Origin: Chlamydia ibidis 10-1398/6
Lineage (GTDB): Bacteria > Chlamydiota > Chlamydiia > Chlamydiales > Chlamydiaceae
NCBI RefSeq assembly: GCF_000454725.1
Contig: NZ_APJW01000001.1
Span: 1 to 64,000, forward strand
Direction: 5' to 3'
DNA: 64,000 nt
Shown: piece by piece, positions 20,312 to 29,262 of the stretch
Position numbering within the stretch: position 1 is the first letter of the stretch
Layout: every line of letters begins with the position of its first letter
Position numbers and translations under genes: made by a program
Notes under the pieces: model-generated
The model's database searches: none
Told to the model about the DNA's origin: nothing
What the model saw: only the letters and a program-made list of their open reading frames with translations

Positions 20312-21660
20312 TGTCCTCCCTAAAATTTGTTTGTTTAAGTGTTGGTTCCAATTTGGGTAACCGCCTGATGTATTTTCAAAAAGCCTATAAATTACTGAAA
20401 GATATTGGATTACAAGATCTACGCAGTTCTATTGTTTTAGAAACAAAGGCACTATTACCTACTGATGCTCCTAGCGAATGGGACTTACCCTTCTTAAACT
20501 CTGTCATTATTGGGAAAACTTCTCTCTCCTGTGAAGATCTTCTATCAAAGATTAAAAATATAGAAATAACACTGGGTAGAGAAATATCTAGTACGCAATG
20601 GGCTCCACGAGTCCTAGATATTGATATTCTCTTATATGGAAATGACGAAGCTCCATTTACCCATGAAACTTGCATAACACCTCATCCAGAACTACTTCGT
20701 CGTCCTTTTTTTATATCCCTGATTGCATCCTTATGCCCACAAAAACGTTTATATCAACCAGGATCACAATATCATTTAAAGACATTTCTAGAACTCGCCC
20801 ATTTATTACCCTGCACACCTGATATGATTCTTCGAAGTCTAGCTCCAAGCACTTTGTTGATGGGAATAGTTAATATCACAAACAATTCTATATCAGACGG
20901 TGGTCTATATCTTGAACCAACAGCAGCAGTGGCTCACGCCGAAAAACTCTATGTTGAAGGAGCCGCTATTGTGGATCTAGGAGCACAAGCTACAAATCCT
21001 AAAGTAAAAGCTTTGCTATCCGCAGAAGAAGAATGGCAACGCCTCGAGCCAGTCCTAAATATACTGTCTGAACGCTGGTCCGGATTTTTACAGTATCCCG
21101 ATATCTCAATAGATACATTTTATCCTGAAATAATAGAAAGAGCTGCGAAAATTTATCCTATTCGTTGGATTAATGATGTTTCAGGGGGATCTAGAGAAAT
21201 GGCTCAGCTAGCTAAAAATTTAGGTATTTCCTTAATTATTAATCACTCATGTTCTTTACCTCCTCGAGCTGATATAACTCTTGGTTTTACGACTACGGCA
21301 GTCGATCAATTGTTAATCTGGGGAGAAGAACAAATTTCGACTTTTACTTCCTTAGGTTTGCCTAAAGAACAGATTGTTTTTGACCCAGGCATAGGATTTG
21401 GAACCACAGCTATTCAATCGATGGAAATTTTACTTAATATGGAAAAGTTCCAAACTTTAGGCTGCCGCACGCTTGTAGGACATTCTAGAAAATCTTGTTT
21501 GTCCCTACTTGGACAATTTGATGCCACTAATCGAGACTGGGAAACTGCTACACTTTCCGCATGTCTACAGAGACAAAATGTGAATTATCTACGCGTGCAT
21601 AACGTAGAGGCAAACCAACGTGCATTAACTACTGCAGCTTGGTCAGGGGTATCATTATGA
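20311..21660 (+). CDS. folKP: Bifunctional HPPK / dihydropteroate synthase
   Basis: The 449-residue fusion covers two consecutive folate steps. The N-terminal HPPK domain (about 1-160) has SVGSNLGNR and RVLDIDILLYG, and transfers pyrophosphate to hydroxymethyl-dihydropterin. The C-terminal DHPS domain (about 185-449) has MGIVNITNNSISDGG, WINDVSGG, VFDPGIGFG and VGHSRKS, and condenses that product with p-aminobenzoate. The canonical DHPS NxTPDSFSDGG segment is changed to NITNNSISDGG. It is translationally linked to folX (1-nt overlap) and folA (4-nt overlap). Confidence 0.94.
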   Translation: MSSLKFVCLSVGSNLGNRLMYFQKAYKLLKDIGLQDLRSSIVLETKALLPTDAPSEWDLPFLNSVIIGKTSLSCEDLLSKIKNIEITLGREISSTQWAPRVLDIDILLYGNDEAPFTHETCITPHPELLRRPFFISLIASLCPQKRLYQPGSQYHLKTFLELAHLLPCTPDMILRSLAPSTLLMGIVNITNNSISDGGLYLEPTAAVAHAEKLYVEGAAIVDLGAQATNPKVKALLSAEEEWQRLEPVLNILSERWSGFLQYPDISIDTFYPEIIERAAKIYPIRWINDVSGGSREMAQLAKNLGISLIINHSCSLPPRADITLGFTTTAVDQLLIWGEEQISTFTSLGLPKEQIVFDPGIGFGTTAIQSMEILLNMEKFQTLGCRTLVGHSRKSCLSLLGQFDATNRDWETATLSACLQRQNVNYLRVHNVEANQRALTTAAWSGVSL

Positions 21661-22142
21661 CAACAATCCTAGGTATAGCAGCTTGTGCCTCTAATGGAGT
21701 AATGGGGAAAGCCGGGTTGTTACCCTGGCATTATCCAGAAGATCTTGTTTTTTTTAACGAAATGATAGGAGATCACCCCATTATCATGGGGAAAAAAACT
21801 TTTATAAATTTGCCCAAAAAATATTTTACCAAGCGTAAGAGCATCGTATTTTCTAAAACAGCTCATAAAGCAACAGAGGATTTGCTCTGGGTTACTTCAT
21901 TAGAAGAGTTTTCTATGCTGCAACTACCTAAAATAAGCTATCTCATAGGTGGAAGTGAAGTTTTCAACCTCTTCCTAGAACAAAATCTCTTAAAAGGGTT
22001 CTATATAACACACATTAAAAATCAGTATGAGGGAGATACGTTTTTTCCATTATCTAAGCTAAAAACTTGGGAATGTAAAACTTTACGAGAAAACAAAAAC
22101 TTAAAAATCTGTTACTACAAACCTCATAGAAAACATCTATAG
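21657..22142 (+). CDS. folA: Dihydrofolate reductase
   Basis: Reduces dihydrofolate to tetrahydrofolate with NADPH. The 161 residues include GVMGKAGLLPWHYPEDLVFF (substrate loop), HPIIMGKKTF, SYLIGGSEVF (nucleotide-binding loop) and the FFPLSKLKTW end. The start at 21657 gives an ATGA overlap with the folKP stop and sits behind AGGGG; an upstream in-frame GTG-type start would intrude into folKP and is less likely. Confidence 0.94.
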   Translation: MTTILGIAACASNGVMGKAGLLPWHYPEDLVFFNEMIGDHPIIMGKKTFINLPKKYFTKRKSIVFSKTAHKATEDLLWVTSLEEFSMLQLPKISYLIGGSEVFNLFLEQNLLKGFYITHIKNQYEGDTFFPLSKLKTWECKTLRENKNLKICYYKPHRKHL

Positions 22143-22150
22143 AACAGCAT

Positions 22151-22882
22151 ATGCAAATTTTGCCAGTGTCTACTCCTAAAATACGTCCTTATGATGATTT
22201 ATCTTCTATTTTAGTGAATGCTCTACCTCGATTGGAAGAAAAATCGATAGTAGTAATTACCTCGAAGATTATCAGTCTCTGCGAAGGTGCTATTGCTGAT
22301 CCACATACTATTACCAAAGATGATCTCGTTAAACGAGAAGCAGAAGCATTTATATATTGTGAACGTTACGCCATGTATCTCACAAAAAAACATGGTGTAC
22401 TACTACCCTCTGCAGGCATAGATGAATCTAATGCTGAAGGATATTATGTCCTTTATCCTAGAGATATACTCAAATCTGTAAATACATTAGGTATGTGGTT
22501 GAAAGAGCACTATGGAGTACACGATTTAGGTGTTATCATTTCTGACAGCCATACTACTCCCATGCGACGTGGGGTATTAGGCTTAGGTCTGTGCTGGCAT
22601 GGATTTCATCCTTTATACAGCTATGTAGGTAAGCCCGATTGCTTCGGCCGTCCTTTACAGATGACACATATTAATCTCTTGGATGCTCTAGCAACTTCTG
22701 CTGTACTTTGTATGGGAGAGGGCAATGAGCAGACTCCATTAGCAATCATTCAAAATGCTCCTAAAGTTACATTCCATAATCAAATGACATCGCAAGAGGA
22801 TTATTTAGCTCTCTGTATTGGCGGGGAGGAAGATCTTTATGGCCCCATATTGCATGCTACAACCTGGGAAACATTACACTAA
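22151..22882 (+). CDS. folC2: CofE-like ligase, probable dihydrofolate synthase FolC2
   Basis: The 243-residue protein belongs to the coenzyme F420-0:gamma-glutamyl ligase (CofE) family: VVITSKIISLCEGA, GVHDLGVIISDSHTTPMRRG and LLDALATSAVLCMGEGNEQTP are recognisable. Chlamydiae make no F420. The C. trachomatis homologue (CT611) is reported to replace FolC in adding glutamate to dihydropteroate, and the position between folA and the CADD gene agrees. It starts 8 nt after folA and ends 13 nt before CADD. Confidence 0.88.
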   Translation: MQILPVSTPKIRPYDDLSSILVNALPRLEEKSIVVITSKIISLCEGAIADPHTITKDDLVKREAEAFIYCERYAMYLTKKHGVLLPSAGIDESNAEGYYVLYPRDILKSVNTLGMWLKEHYGVHDLGVIISDSHTTPMRRGVLGLGLCWHGFHPLYSYVGKPDCFGRPLQMTHINLLDALATSAVLCMGEGNEQTPLAIIQNAPKVTFHNQMTSQEDYLALCIGGEEDLYGPILHATTWETLH

Positions 22883-22895
22883 TTCGGAGGTTTTC

Positions 22896-23609
22896 ATGAA
22901 ACCATGTTTAAATTTATTAGATCAAATCATTAAAGAAAAACATATGTTAAATCATACTTTCTATATGAAATGGTCTGCAGGAGAGCTTACCCAAACACAA
23001 CTTCAAAACTATGCTAAAGATTATTATTTACATATCAAAGCATTTCCTAAATATATCTCAGCTATTCACAGTCGTTGTGATAATTTAGCAGCCCGTAAAT
23101 TATTATTATCTAATCTGATGGATGAAGAAAACGGTTACCCTAATCATATAGATCTATGGAAAAATTTCGCCTATGCTTTAGGCGTTAGCGAAGAAGAATT
23201 AGAGAGCCATACACCTAGTCCTCAAGCTCAAGAGAAAGTCGCAACATTTATGCGTTGGTGTACTGGAGACTCTCTCTCTGCAGGAGTAGCAGCTTTGTAT
23301 ACCTACGAAAGCCAAATTCCAACAGTTGCAGAAACAAAAATTGAAGGGTTAAAGAAGTATTTTGGTTTTTCAAATCCCCAAGACTATGAATATTTCACCG
23401 TACATCAGGAATTAGATGTCAAACATTCTCAAGAAGAAAAAGAACTGATAGAAATGCTTCTGAATAATGATTGCGGAAAAATTTTACAAGCAACAAGAGA
23501 CGTGACAAGCGCCCTTTGGAATTTCTTAGGATCCTTCCTCGATGAGACTCCTTCAGAAACTCCTGTCTCTAACGGACAATCCAAACGCTGTGGATGTTGT
23601 CGTCATTAA
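22896..23609 (+). CDS. CADD, self-sacrificing p-aminobenzoate synthase
   Basis: A 237-residue PqqC/TenA-like helical bundle oxygenase with a dinuclear metal site. All ligand positions known for C. trachomatis CADD (CT610) are present after a shift of four residues: E77, H84, E138, H170, D174 and H177. The tyrosine sacrificed to make p-aminobenzoate is Y23 and the assisting lysine is K148. The homologue was first named for binding host death-domain receptors. CGGAGG 5 nt before the ATG fixes the start; an upstream extension overlapping folC2 is rejected. The C-terminus is Cys-rich (KRCGCCRH). It supplies the pABA that folKP consumes. Confidence 0.93.
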   Translation: MKPCLNLLDQIIKEKHMLNHTFYMKWSAGELTQTQLQNYAKDYYLHIKAFPKYISAIHSRCDNLAARKLLLSNLMDEENGYPNHIDLWKNFAYALGVSEEELESHTPSPQAQEKVATFMRWCTGDSLSAGVAALYTYESQIPTVAETKIEGLKKYFGFSNPQDYEYFTVHQELDVKHSQEEKELIEMLLNNDCGKILQATRDVTSALWNFLGSFLDETPSETPVSNGQSKRCGCCRH

Positions 23610-23622
23610 GATTTGCAAGAAA

Positions 23623-23647
23623 TTCCCTGCTCTATAGAAGCAGGGAA
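23623..23647. terminator. Shared hairpin terminator between CADD and recA
   Basis: A perfect 9-bp stem (TTCCCTGCT / AGCAGGGAA) with a 7-nt loop lies between the convergent CADD and recA stop codons. Neither side has a pure T run, but both are AT-rich, so it could serve both directions. Confidence 0.7.
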
Positions 23648-23660
23648 AATACATTCTTCA

Positions 23661-24713
23661 CTATACAGCAGTATGAGATACTTCTGCTGTTTTCGTTTCT
23701 TCAATAGCATTCGCTTTATTCTGGCAGGTTACTTCGTAAATACGTTTTTCTAATTCTGCAAATAACGGTTTATTACGCTTAAGTTCTTCCCGTACTGCTT
23801 CACGCCCTTGTCCCAGCTTGCGCTCTTGATAATTAAACCAAGATCCCTTCTTATCAATGATATTATGCTCAACTGCAAGATCTAAAATGCAACCCGCGGA
23901 AGAAATGCCTTCATTAAACAAAATATCAAATTCTGCTGTTCTGAATGGAGGAGCTAGCTTATTTTTTGCTACTTTAACTTTGATACGGTTACCGAGATCT
24001 ATACTATCACTGCCTTTGATAGAACCAATACGACGAATATCGATACGTATTGAAGAATAGAATTTTAACGCTCTACCACCTGTCGTTGTTTCGGGATTAC
24101 CAAAGCTAACGCCTATTTTTTCTCGAATTTGGTTAATAAAAATGGCACATGTCTGAGTACGTGCTAACGTAGCTGTAAGCTTGCGCAATGCTTGTGACAT
24201 CATACGCGCCTGCAATCCTACATGCACATCACCAATTTCTCCTTCGAGTTCACTCTTAGGGACTAATGCAGCGACAGAATCTATTACAATGACATCTACA
24301 GCACCAGACCGTGCTAATAGCTCAGCAATGCTCAGAGCATCCTCACCACAATCGGGCTGAGAAATCATCAAATCATCAATATTTGCTCCTATCAAAGAAG
24401 CATAGCTAGGATCTAAGGCATGCTCAGCATCAATATAGGCAGCAATACCACCCATCTTCTGAGCATTCGCGACAATATGTGTAGCTAAAGTAGTTTTTCC
24501 GGAAGATTCAGGACCAAAAATTTCCACAATTCGTCCCTTCGGTACTCCACCAATTCCAAGAGCCAAATCTAAGGATAACGCGCCTGTTTTTATAGTTGAA
24601 ATTTCATGGGACGCAGAATGCTTCCCAAGGCTCATAATAGATCCAGAACCAAACTGTTTTTCAATATACGCAACAGCTGCTTCTAATGCTTTTTTGCGAT
24701 CGGGGACGTTCAT
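23661..24713 (-). CDS. recA: Recombinase RecA
   Basis: The 350-residue strand-exchange ATPase for homologous recombination and repair has Walker A GPESSGKT at 67-74, Walker [13 protein letters not shown], loop L1 around [14 protein letters not shown], and loop L2 starting [20 protein letters not shown]. Length and order are standard. Chlamydiae are reported to lack LexA, and no SOS-box-like palindrome is visible upstream. GGAG lies about 13 nt before the ATG. The 341-nt upstream gap probably carries its own promoter. Confidence 0.97.
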   Translation of the reverse strand: MNVPDRKKALEAAVAYIEKQFGSGSIMSLGKHSASHEISTIKTGALSLDLALGIGGVPKGRIVEIFGPESSGKTTLATHIVANAQKMGGIAAYIDAEHALDPSYASLIGANIDDLMISQPDCGEDALSIAELLARSGAVDVIVIDSVAALVPKSELEGEIGDVHVGLQARMMSQALRKLTATLARTQTCAIFINQIREKIGVSFGNPETTTGGRALKFYSSIRIDIRRIGSIKGSDSIDLGNRIKVKVAKNKLAPPFRTAEFDILFNEGISSAGCILDLAVEHNIIDKKGSWFNYQERKLGQGREAVREELKRNKPLFAELEKRIYEVTCQNKANAIEETKTAEVSHTAV

Positions 24714-25054
24714 AATGTAGGAGCTCCTTTGTTACACACCTCCCATGCTACGATCCTTACACTATAAGGATACTGAGAAAAGATAGTACCCACCTCTCCC
24801 GCAGCTTAACAAAAGATGTTATAATATTCTTGTGACAAGTATCCAATCTAGACTACTGTCCGACCTTTATGGATAACCCACTTTTTCATGCCAGTCAAGA
24901 CAGAATACATAAGTACGCAGAAGAATAGCACCAAACTAAATAACCATCTGTCTAAGAAGATTCAGAGTACTCTATGATAAGCGGGAAGAGCCATCATACA
25001 CGGTCATCGCGTTGTTGACAATCTACTGATCGAGATAAAAATTTTAAAAAAATA
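24714..25054. other. 341-nt gap upstream of recA
   Basis: No coding sequence stands out. On the minus strand it contains a candidate promoter (24818-24846) and a roughly 100-nt leader before recA. The remaining 200 nt next to the cyclo-ligase gene show no stable hairpin, tRNA or repeat that I can recognise. Confidence 0.5.
24818..24846 (-). promoter_or_regulatory. Candidate recA promoter
   Basis: On the minus strand TTGGAT (24841-24846) and TATAAC (24818-24823) are 17 nt apart, about 105 nt before the recA start. The match is reasonable but not unique in AT-rich DNA. Confidence 0.38.
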
Positions 25055-25606
25055 TTAGCAAAGAAACAAACTACTGACAGGAAAATCATGAGACTCCCTA
25101 GTTAAATAGGGCACGTGTTGTTCGCGATAACCTATACCAATAGAAAGTGTATGAAGATGTTGTGCAAGCCAACGATCATAATATCCTCCTCCATAGCCTA
25201 AACGATATCCATCGTTATCAAAAGCTAAACCGGGGACAAGAACATGAGTGATATCAGTGGTCGGAAATATATCCAAATCAACATTGGAAAAATCTAAGGG
25301 GTTAGTAAGTTGTGATAGTACATCAATACTTCGAACAATCACAGGCACCATAGTTTTATTGGAGATATGGGGCAATATGAGAGTGCAGTGTTCCAAAATA
25401 GCAGTATTCGCTAGACGAGTGGAAATTTCTGACTTATAGGAAACAAAAGACATAACACACGCATTCTTAGGAAGGGTGTGCACAAAATCTCTTAACTTTA
25501 GGGACGCTTCTATAATCCGAAACTGCGGCAAACAATTACGAACTTTTTGCAAATGGTTGCGCAAAAATTTTTTCTCAGATTGTTTTTCTGAAGATATGAT
25601 CTGCAT
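25055..25606 (-). CDS. 5-formyltetrahydrofolate cyclo-ligase family protein
   Basis: The 183-residue protein has the C-terminal signature LVPGLAFDNDGYRLGYGGGYYDRWL of the MTHFS/YgfA family, which converts 5-formyl-THF to 5,10-methenyl-THF using ATP. The N-terminal Lys-rich segment KKFLRNHLQKVRNCL matches the nucleotide-binding start of the family. The ATG at 25606 is one base after the stop of the upstream gene; a TTG at 25615 would overlap it. No good ribosome binding site precedes either. It complements the folate cluster 2 kb away. Confidence 0.9.
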   Translation of the reverse strand: MQIISSEKQSEKKFLRNHLQKVRNCLPQFRIIEASLKLRDFVHTLPKNACVMSFVSYKSEISTRLANTAILEHCTLILPHISNKTMVPVIVRSIDVLSQLTNPLDFSNVDLDIFPTTDITHVLVPGLAFDNDGYRLGYGGGYYDRWLAQHLHTLSIGIGYREQHVPYLTRESHDFPVSSLFLC

Positions 25607-25607
25607 G

Positions 25608-26888
25608 CTAATCAATCAAGGGTTTGCCATCTTGATAGGGGATTTTTTTAATAACTGTTCCTGAAGACGTGAAGAAAACAGCAGTGCCACAACCTTTATC
25701 TACTTTAGCATAGGGATAACGATCTCCAGGGCGAAAATATTCACCTTTAACGAGAAGCTCATTATCGTACTCCTCTGTAGCCATAATTTCTCCTTCAGGG
25801 TAGTACAATGTAAGTAAACCAGATTTTTTGTTATTTACTAATTCCTTACAACTTTCTAAGTTGCCATTAGGATACCATGTTTTTACTGTTCCCTGAAGAA
25901 TACCCTGATTCCATGTCAACAACAAGCGTGGTTTATCTGACCCTGGGTAAAAGAAACACTCCTCACCATGCTTGACTCCATCTACAACAAAGTAGGTTTG
26001 AACAATATTTTCACCCAAACTGTCGAATACTATAACTTCGCCTTTTTGCTCTCCTCGAGAAAAAGTCCGAGTTTCTACAACAGCGTGTTTCCCATAAATA
26101 GATTGTACACCGTTACCGTTTATGACTTGCGATACTATCTTCTTAGCTTCACAATCTAGATAACATCCGGTTACTAAACTACCTTTGTTATATTCTTCTT
26201 TAGATAAAACAACATCTGAACCTTCAGAACAACGAATACTTACACCATGTTTCTGGCCATTTTCATAACATTGTTTTTTCAGAAGATCTCCTTCCTGAGT
26301 AAATGTTAGAAACTCTCCGTGAGCCTTCCCTTTGCGATAAGGACATTCTTTCCAAACTTGACCATTTGGATGATAATAAAATGAAACTCCTTCCAATAAT
26401 CCTTTTTCATAGCTAATTGCTGCTTCCAATATCCCTTCATCATTGTGAGCAAGCGTTATCCCGTCAAATAACCAGCCAGATTCAGCAGAAGGATGTAAGT
26501 CAGCAATCCCTCCAATCACCTCGGCTTGTATTTTAATTTTCCCATTACTATGCCACTCACGATACCGACCACAAGCACGGTTATTTAAACACTCTAGATA
26601 TTGATGAATTTGACCGTTAGCATAATAGGTTGTCAAACAAGCAACGCTCTCTCCCTTGGCATTCTTATACATACGCATGACTTTTTGATAAGGCTGAGGA
26701 GCAAGAAAATTAATTTTAGCATACTTCTTTAACTTCTCTTTGGAACAGATAGTCTCCGATAACCCATTCCTATCAATAATATTCACACCTGTTAATGTTA
26801 ATTTCTCATACCTTCCTTCACCACATAAGGGAGTAAAAGAAATGAGAGAAAGACTGCAGATAAAGAAACTAACTTTTCTTATAAACAT
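25608..26888 (-). CDS. Exported MORN-type repeat protein (CT648 family)
   Basis: The 426-residue protein starts with a probable signal peptide (MFIRKVSFFICSLSLISFTP). Most of it consists of about a dozen short repeats built on YYxNGQ...E...K.G, for example FYYHPNGQVWKECPYRKGKA and TWYPNGNLESCKELVNNKKS, matching the MORN-2/YwqK repeat type. Such repeats form extended beta sheets, and no enzymatic site is visible. The first codons overlap the preceding gene by 10 nt, so the three genes from 28863 to 25608 form one unit. The function is unknown. Confidence 0.85.
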   Translation of the reverse strand: MFIRKVSFFICSLSLISFTPLCGEGRYEKLTLTGVNIIDRNGLSETICSKEKLKKYAKINFLAPQPYQKVMRMYKNAKGESVACLTTYYANGQIHQYLECLNNRACGRYREWHSNGKIKIQAEVIGGIADLHPSAESGWLFDGITLAHNDEGILEAAISYEKGLLEGVSFYYHPNGQVWKECPYRKGKAHGEFLTFTQEGDLLKKQCYENGQKHGVSIRCSEGSDVVLSKEEYNKGSLVTGCYLDCEAKKIVSQVINGNGVQSIYGKHAVVETRTFSRGEQKGEVIVFDSLGENIVQTYFVVDGVKHGEECFFYPGSDKPRLLLTWNQGILQGTVKTWYPNGNLESCKELVNNKKSGLLTLYYPEGEIMATEEYDNELLVKGEYFRPGDRYPYAKVDKGCGTAVFFTSSGTVIKKIPYQDGKPLID

Positions 26889-27463
26889 CGACTTATAGCC
26901 TCAGCATTTATAAACCACACCTCGTTACCTAAAGGCGTGACATGTTTGGTCATCTCCCAATGTGTAAAAAACGCTAGGGGAGCATTGGAATTATCAGGAT
27001 TAAGCAAATAGAAGATCTCCTGAATATTTTTACTATCAACCTCTACAGGAGATTGTAATCTGATACATATGAGATCGTCACCTAAATCTTCTGTAAACCA
27101 GATTAAACGATTGTTACTATTATTAATCGTTTTTTGCCTGGCCCAAACTTCCTTACTATGTGTTATTAAAGAGTCTTTAGGTAAAGAAGCTAAAGTTTCT
27201 CTCTCTTTTTGTAGCAAAATAATAGCTTGACTGGCTTGCTGAAAATCTTCGTAACGGAATGACTTACGATTAAGCATCAATGCTGTATTCTTTTTGGAAA
27301 TAGCAGCTGAACGATCTCTTTCTAACTTTAAGGAAAGCACATGGGAATTTAATAGCTGCAAGCGTTTTGTTTTAGCTACATGTCTGTAAATAATCCCGGC
27401 AATAGGGAAACTACACACAACACTTAAAACTAACAAAATACTCACAATATAAGATCTTTTCAT
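26879..27463 (-). CDS. Single-span coiled-coil protein, PilO/GspM-like
   Basis: The 194-residue protein has one N-terminal membrane span (about 6-27), then a coiled-coil segment (about 30-95) and a compact C-terminal domain. This layout resembles PilO or GspM, inner-membrane platform proteins of type IV pili and type II secretion. The ATG overlaps the stop of the PilM/PilN-like gene by 4 nt (ATGA), mirroring pilMNO operons. The CT647 label is recalled from memory. The structural assignment is inference and not proven by sequence identity. Confidence 0.82.
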   Translation of the reverse strand: MKRSYIVSILLVLSVVCSFPIAGIIYRHVAKTKRLQLLNSHVLSLKLERDRSAAISKKNTALMLNRKSFRYEDFQQASQAIILLQKERETLASLPKDSLITHSKEVWARQKTINNSNNRLIWFTEDLGDDLICIRLQSPVEVDSKNIQEIFYLLNPDNSNAPLAFFTHWEMTKHVTPLGNEVWFINAEAISRCL

Positions 27464-28863
27464 AGATCCCCCTGGCCAATAAGATTAAATTGTAATTCAA
27501 AAGTACGCTGATCAGCATCGAGATGAGTTACTTCAGTATTGTTAAAATGCGGGCTTAAAGATATCTTTTTAAAAAACATAGTCATGTCTTCAGGGTCTCC
27601 ACTACCTTTGAGGACAATATTTGCTTTATAAGGTGCTAGCGGATCTTCTTCAGAAGGGAAGCTGGTTAAAAGGTAGGAAAAATAAGAAAATTTGACTGAT
27701 GGGGTGCTCTGAGACAGGTTCCCAAGCATTATCATAACTTCCTGACTTGTTAAAATTGTAGGCAGGTAAAGATATGGTGATTCACAACATAACGTTTGTC
27801 TTTTCACGAGATCCTCGACACCATCCAGAGACCACGGTATCTGAGAAATTTCTGGACAAGCTAGGCAAAGATTTTCCCTAACCTTAGAAGAGAGCAGGGA
27901 AAGTTTGCTAAAAGATACAAAACCTACCGCTACCGCCGACAATAAAGCAAGTCTGCCTATGGTCCAAGCAGATCGCTTAAACCAATAAGTTTGTGCTATA
28001 TTTGAAATCTGATATGGGTCGTAAGGAAATATTGCAGCTTTATTAGAAGCCCCGTGATAGGCGGATATAATCGCGTCACCATAAGTTTTCCAAACATCTG
28101 CGTCAACTCCAAATGTAGGTACCGTACAAGAGATCAAAGACAACGGCAATATCTGCGCCAATTTGTTAAACAAACTTTCAGAAATTCCCACAATATGTAT
28201 ACCGGCTAAATCGACAGAAGTATAAGTTTCCTGAAAATAGCGAAATGTTGAAGCTATTTGCTCGTGAACATTTTCACAAACATTAGAAAACGATCTCCCG
28301 AGAATTACGGATCTGTTTTGCACAAATAAACAAGAAATTTCTTCAGATCCTTGATAAATTAAAAAATAGGCGGGCAATGTTTTTAAAGGAGTCTGCTCAA
28401 CTAAGAAAAAAATATCTGCCAAGTGGCAAGAAATAATTCCGGGAAATAGCCCGAGATGATTTACTATCCCTAATTTCTCTTCTATGGAACTTTTTTGGGT
28501 AATCCATAATGTTATCGGTGTTTCCCCTTGAGTTGTTTTTTGCCCCAACCTGGAGAAAATAGAGAGGGAATCTAGCGGTAATGCAGTATGAGTTTCTAGA
28601 TCCGATAAAGCAACCTGTAAAAGATTTTTTTTCTTCTTCAAGCTAGAAAAAAAACTTTTGACTAGACTGTTTTGCCCTCTTATTGAAAGGGTCCCCTTGG
28701 ATGTAAAATACTTTTTTGATATCGATAACGGTCCATTATCACTACACTGTTTGCATTCGGCAACTATCCAGCCTTTGCATGTTTTCTGCAAAATTGCTAT
28801 TTTGGTTGCATTGTACGCGTCATGACTTAGACCGATATGATATATGGGTAGCTTAAAATCCAT
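27460..28863 (-). CDS. PilM-PilN / GspL-like membrane protein (CT646 family)
   Basis: The N-terminal 300 residues have the layout of the actin-like PilM/GspL fold (IYHIGLSHDAYNATKIAIL, then SCLFVQNRSVILGRSFS). A membrane span follows at about 308-328. The C-terminal 65 residues (DPEDMTMFFKKISLSPHFNN, then TFELQFNLIG) resemble the ferredoxin-like end of PilN. Together they resemble GspL, or PilM fused to PilN. The ATG at 28863 (467 aa) is preferred over a TTG at 28893; neither has an obvious ribosome binding site. Homology is inferred by pattern only. Confidence 0.82.
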   Translation of the reverse strand: MDFKLPIYHIGLSHDAYNATKIAILQKTCKGWIVAECKQCSDNGPLSISKKYFTSKGTLSIRGQNSLVKSFFSSLKKKKNLLQVALSDLETHTALPLDSLSIFSRLGQKTTQGETPITLWITQKSSIEEKLGIVNHLGLFPGIISCHLADIFFLVEQTPLKTLPAYFLIYQGSEEISCLFVQNRSVILGRSFSNVCENVHEQIASTFRYFQETYTSVDLAGIHIVGISESLFNKLAQILPLSLISCTVPTFGVDADVWKTYGDAIISAYHGASNKAAIFPYDPYQISNIAQTYWFKRSAWTIGRLALLSAVAVGFVSFSKLSLLSSKVRENLCLACPEISQIPWSLDGVEDLVKRQTLCCESPYLYLPTILTSQEVMIMLGNLSQSTPSVKFSYFSYLLTSFPSEEDPLAPYKANIVLKGSGDPEDMTMFFKKISLSPHFNNTEVTHLDADQRTFELQFNLIGQGDL

Positions 28864-28965
28864 AGAGCAGTGATTCTTAAAAAATAAAGGCAATCATTTT
28901 AAAGCATAAATGGGTCTTTTTCAAGAAAAACACATATTAATTGTTTATAAATAGAGAAGGAAATA

Positions 28966-29262
28966 ATGCTATCTTATTTCTTAAGAACTGCAATTAACAT
29001 TTATAGTTTTCTAATTTTAGTATATATTCTTGCATCGTGGGTTCCAGAATGCCACAGAATGAAGTGGTATCAATATGTGCATAAATGCGTAGAACCTTAC
29101 CTAAGCCTGTTTAGAAGATTCATCCCTCGTATTGGTTTTATTGATTTCAGCCCAATGGTCGCACTCTTGTGCTTAGAGATTGTTCCATTTCTTGTATTAA
29201 GAACCTTACGTTTTATTATTCTTAGTATATTTCAATCTGCATGGCTACTCCAGTATATATAA
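28966..29262 (+). CDS. YggT-family membrane protein
   Basis: The 98-residue protein has two hydrophobic segments (about 6-25 and 60-85) around the conserved stretch ILASWVP and YVEPYLSLFRRFIPRIGFID-like sequence, here CVEPYLSLFRRFIP and GFIDFSPMVALLCL. This matches the YggT family, small inner-membrane proteins sometimes linked to osmotic stress or cell division. The next gene, dus, begins 22 nt before its stop, so translation is probably coupled. GAAGG lies 8 nt before the ATG. Confidence 0.88.
   Translation: MLSYFLRTAINIYSFLILVYILASWVPECHRMKWYQYVHKCVEPYLSLFRRFIPRIGFIDFSPMVALLCLEIVPFLVLRTLRFIILSIFQSAWLLQYI

Noticed and set aside
22818-22895. 26-residue N-terminal extension of CADD
   Set aside because: It overlaps folC2 and bypasses the strong CGGAGG ribosome binding site before the ATG at 22896.
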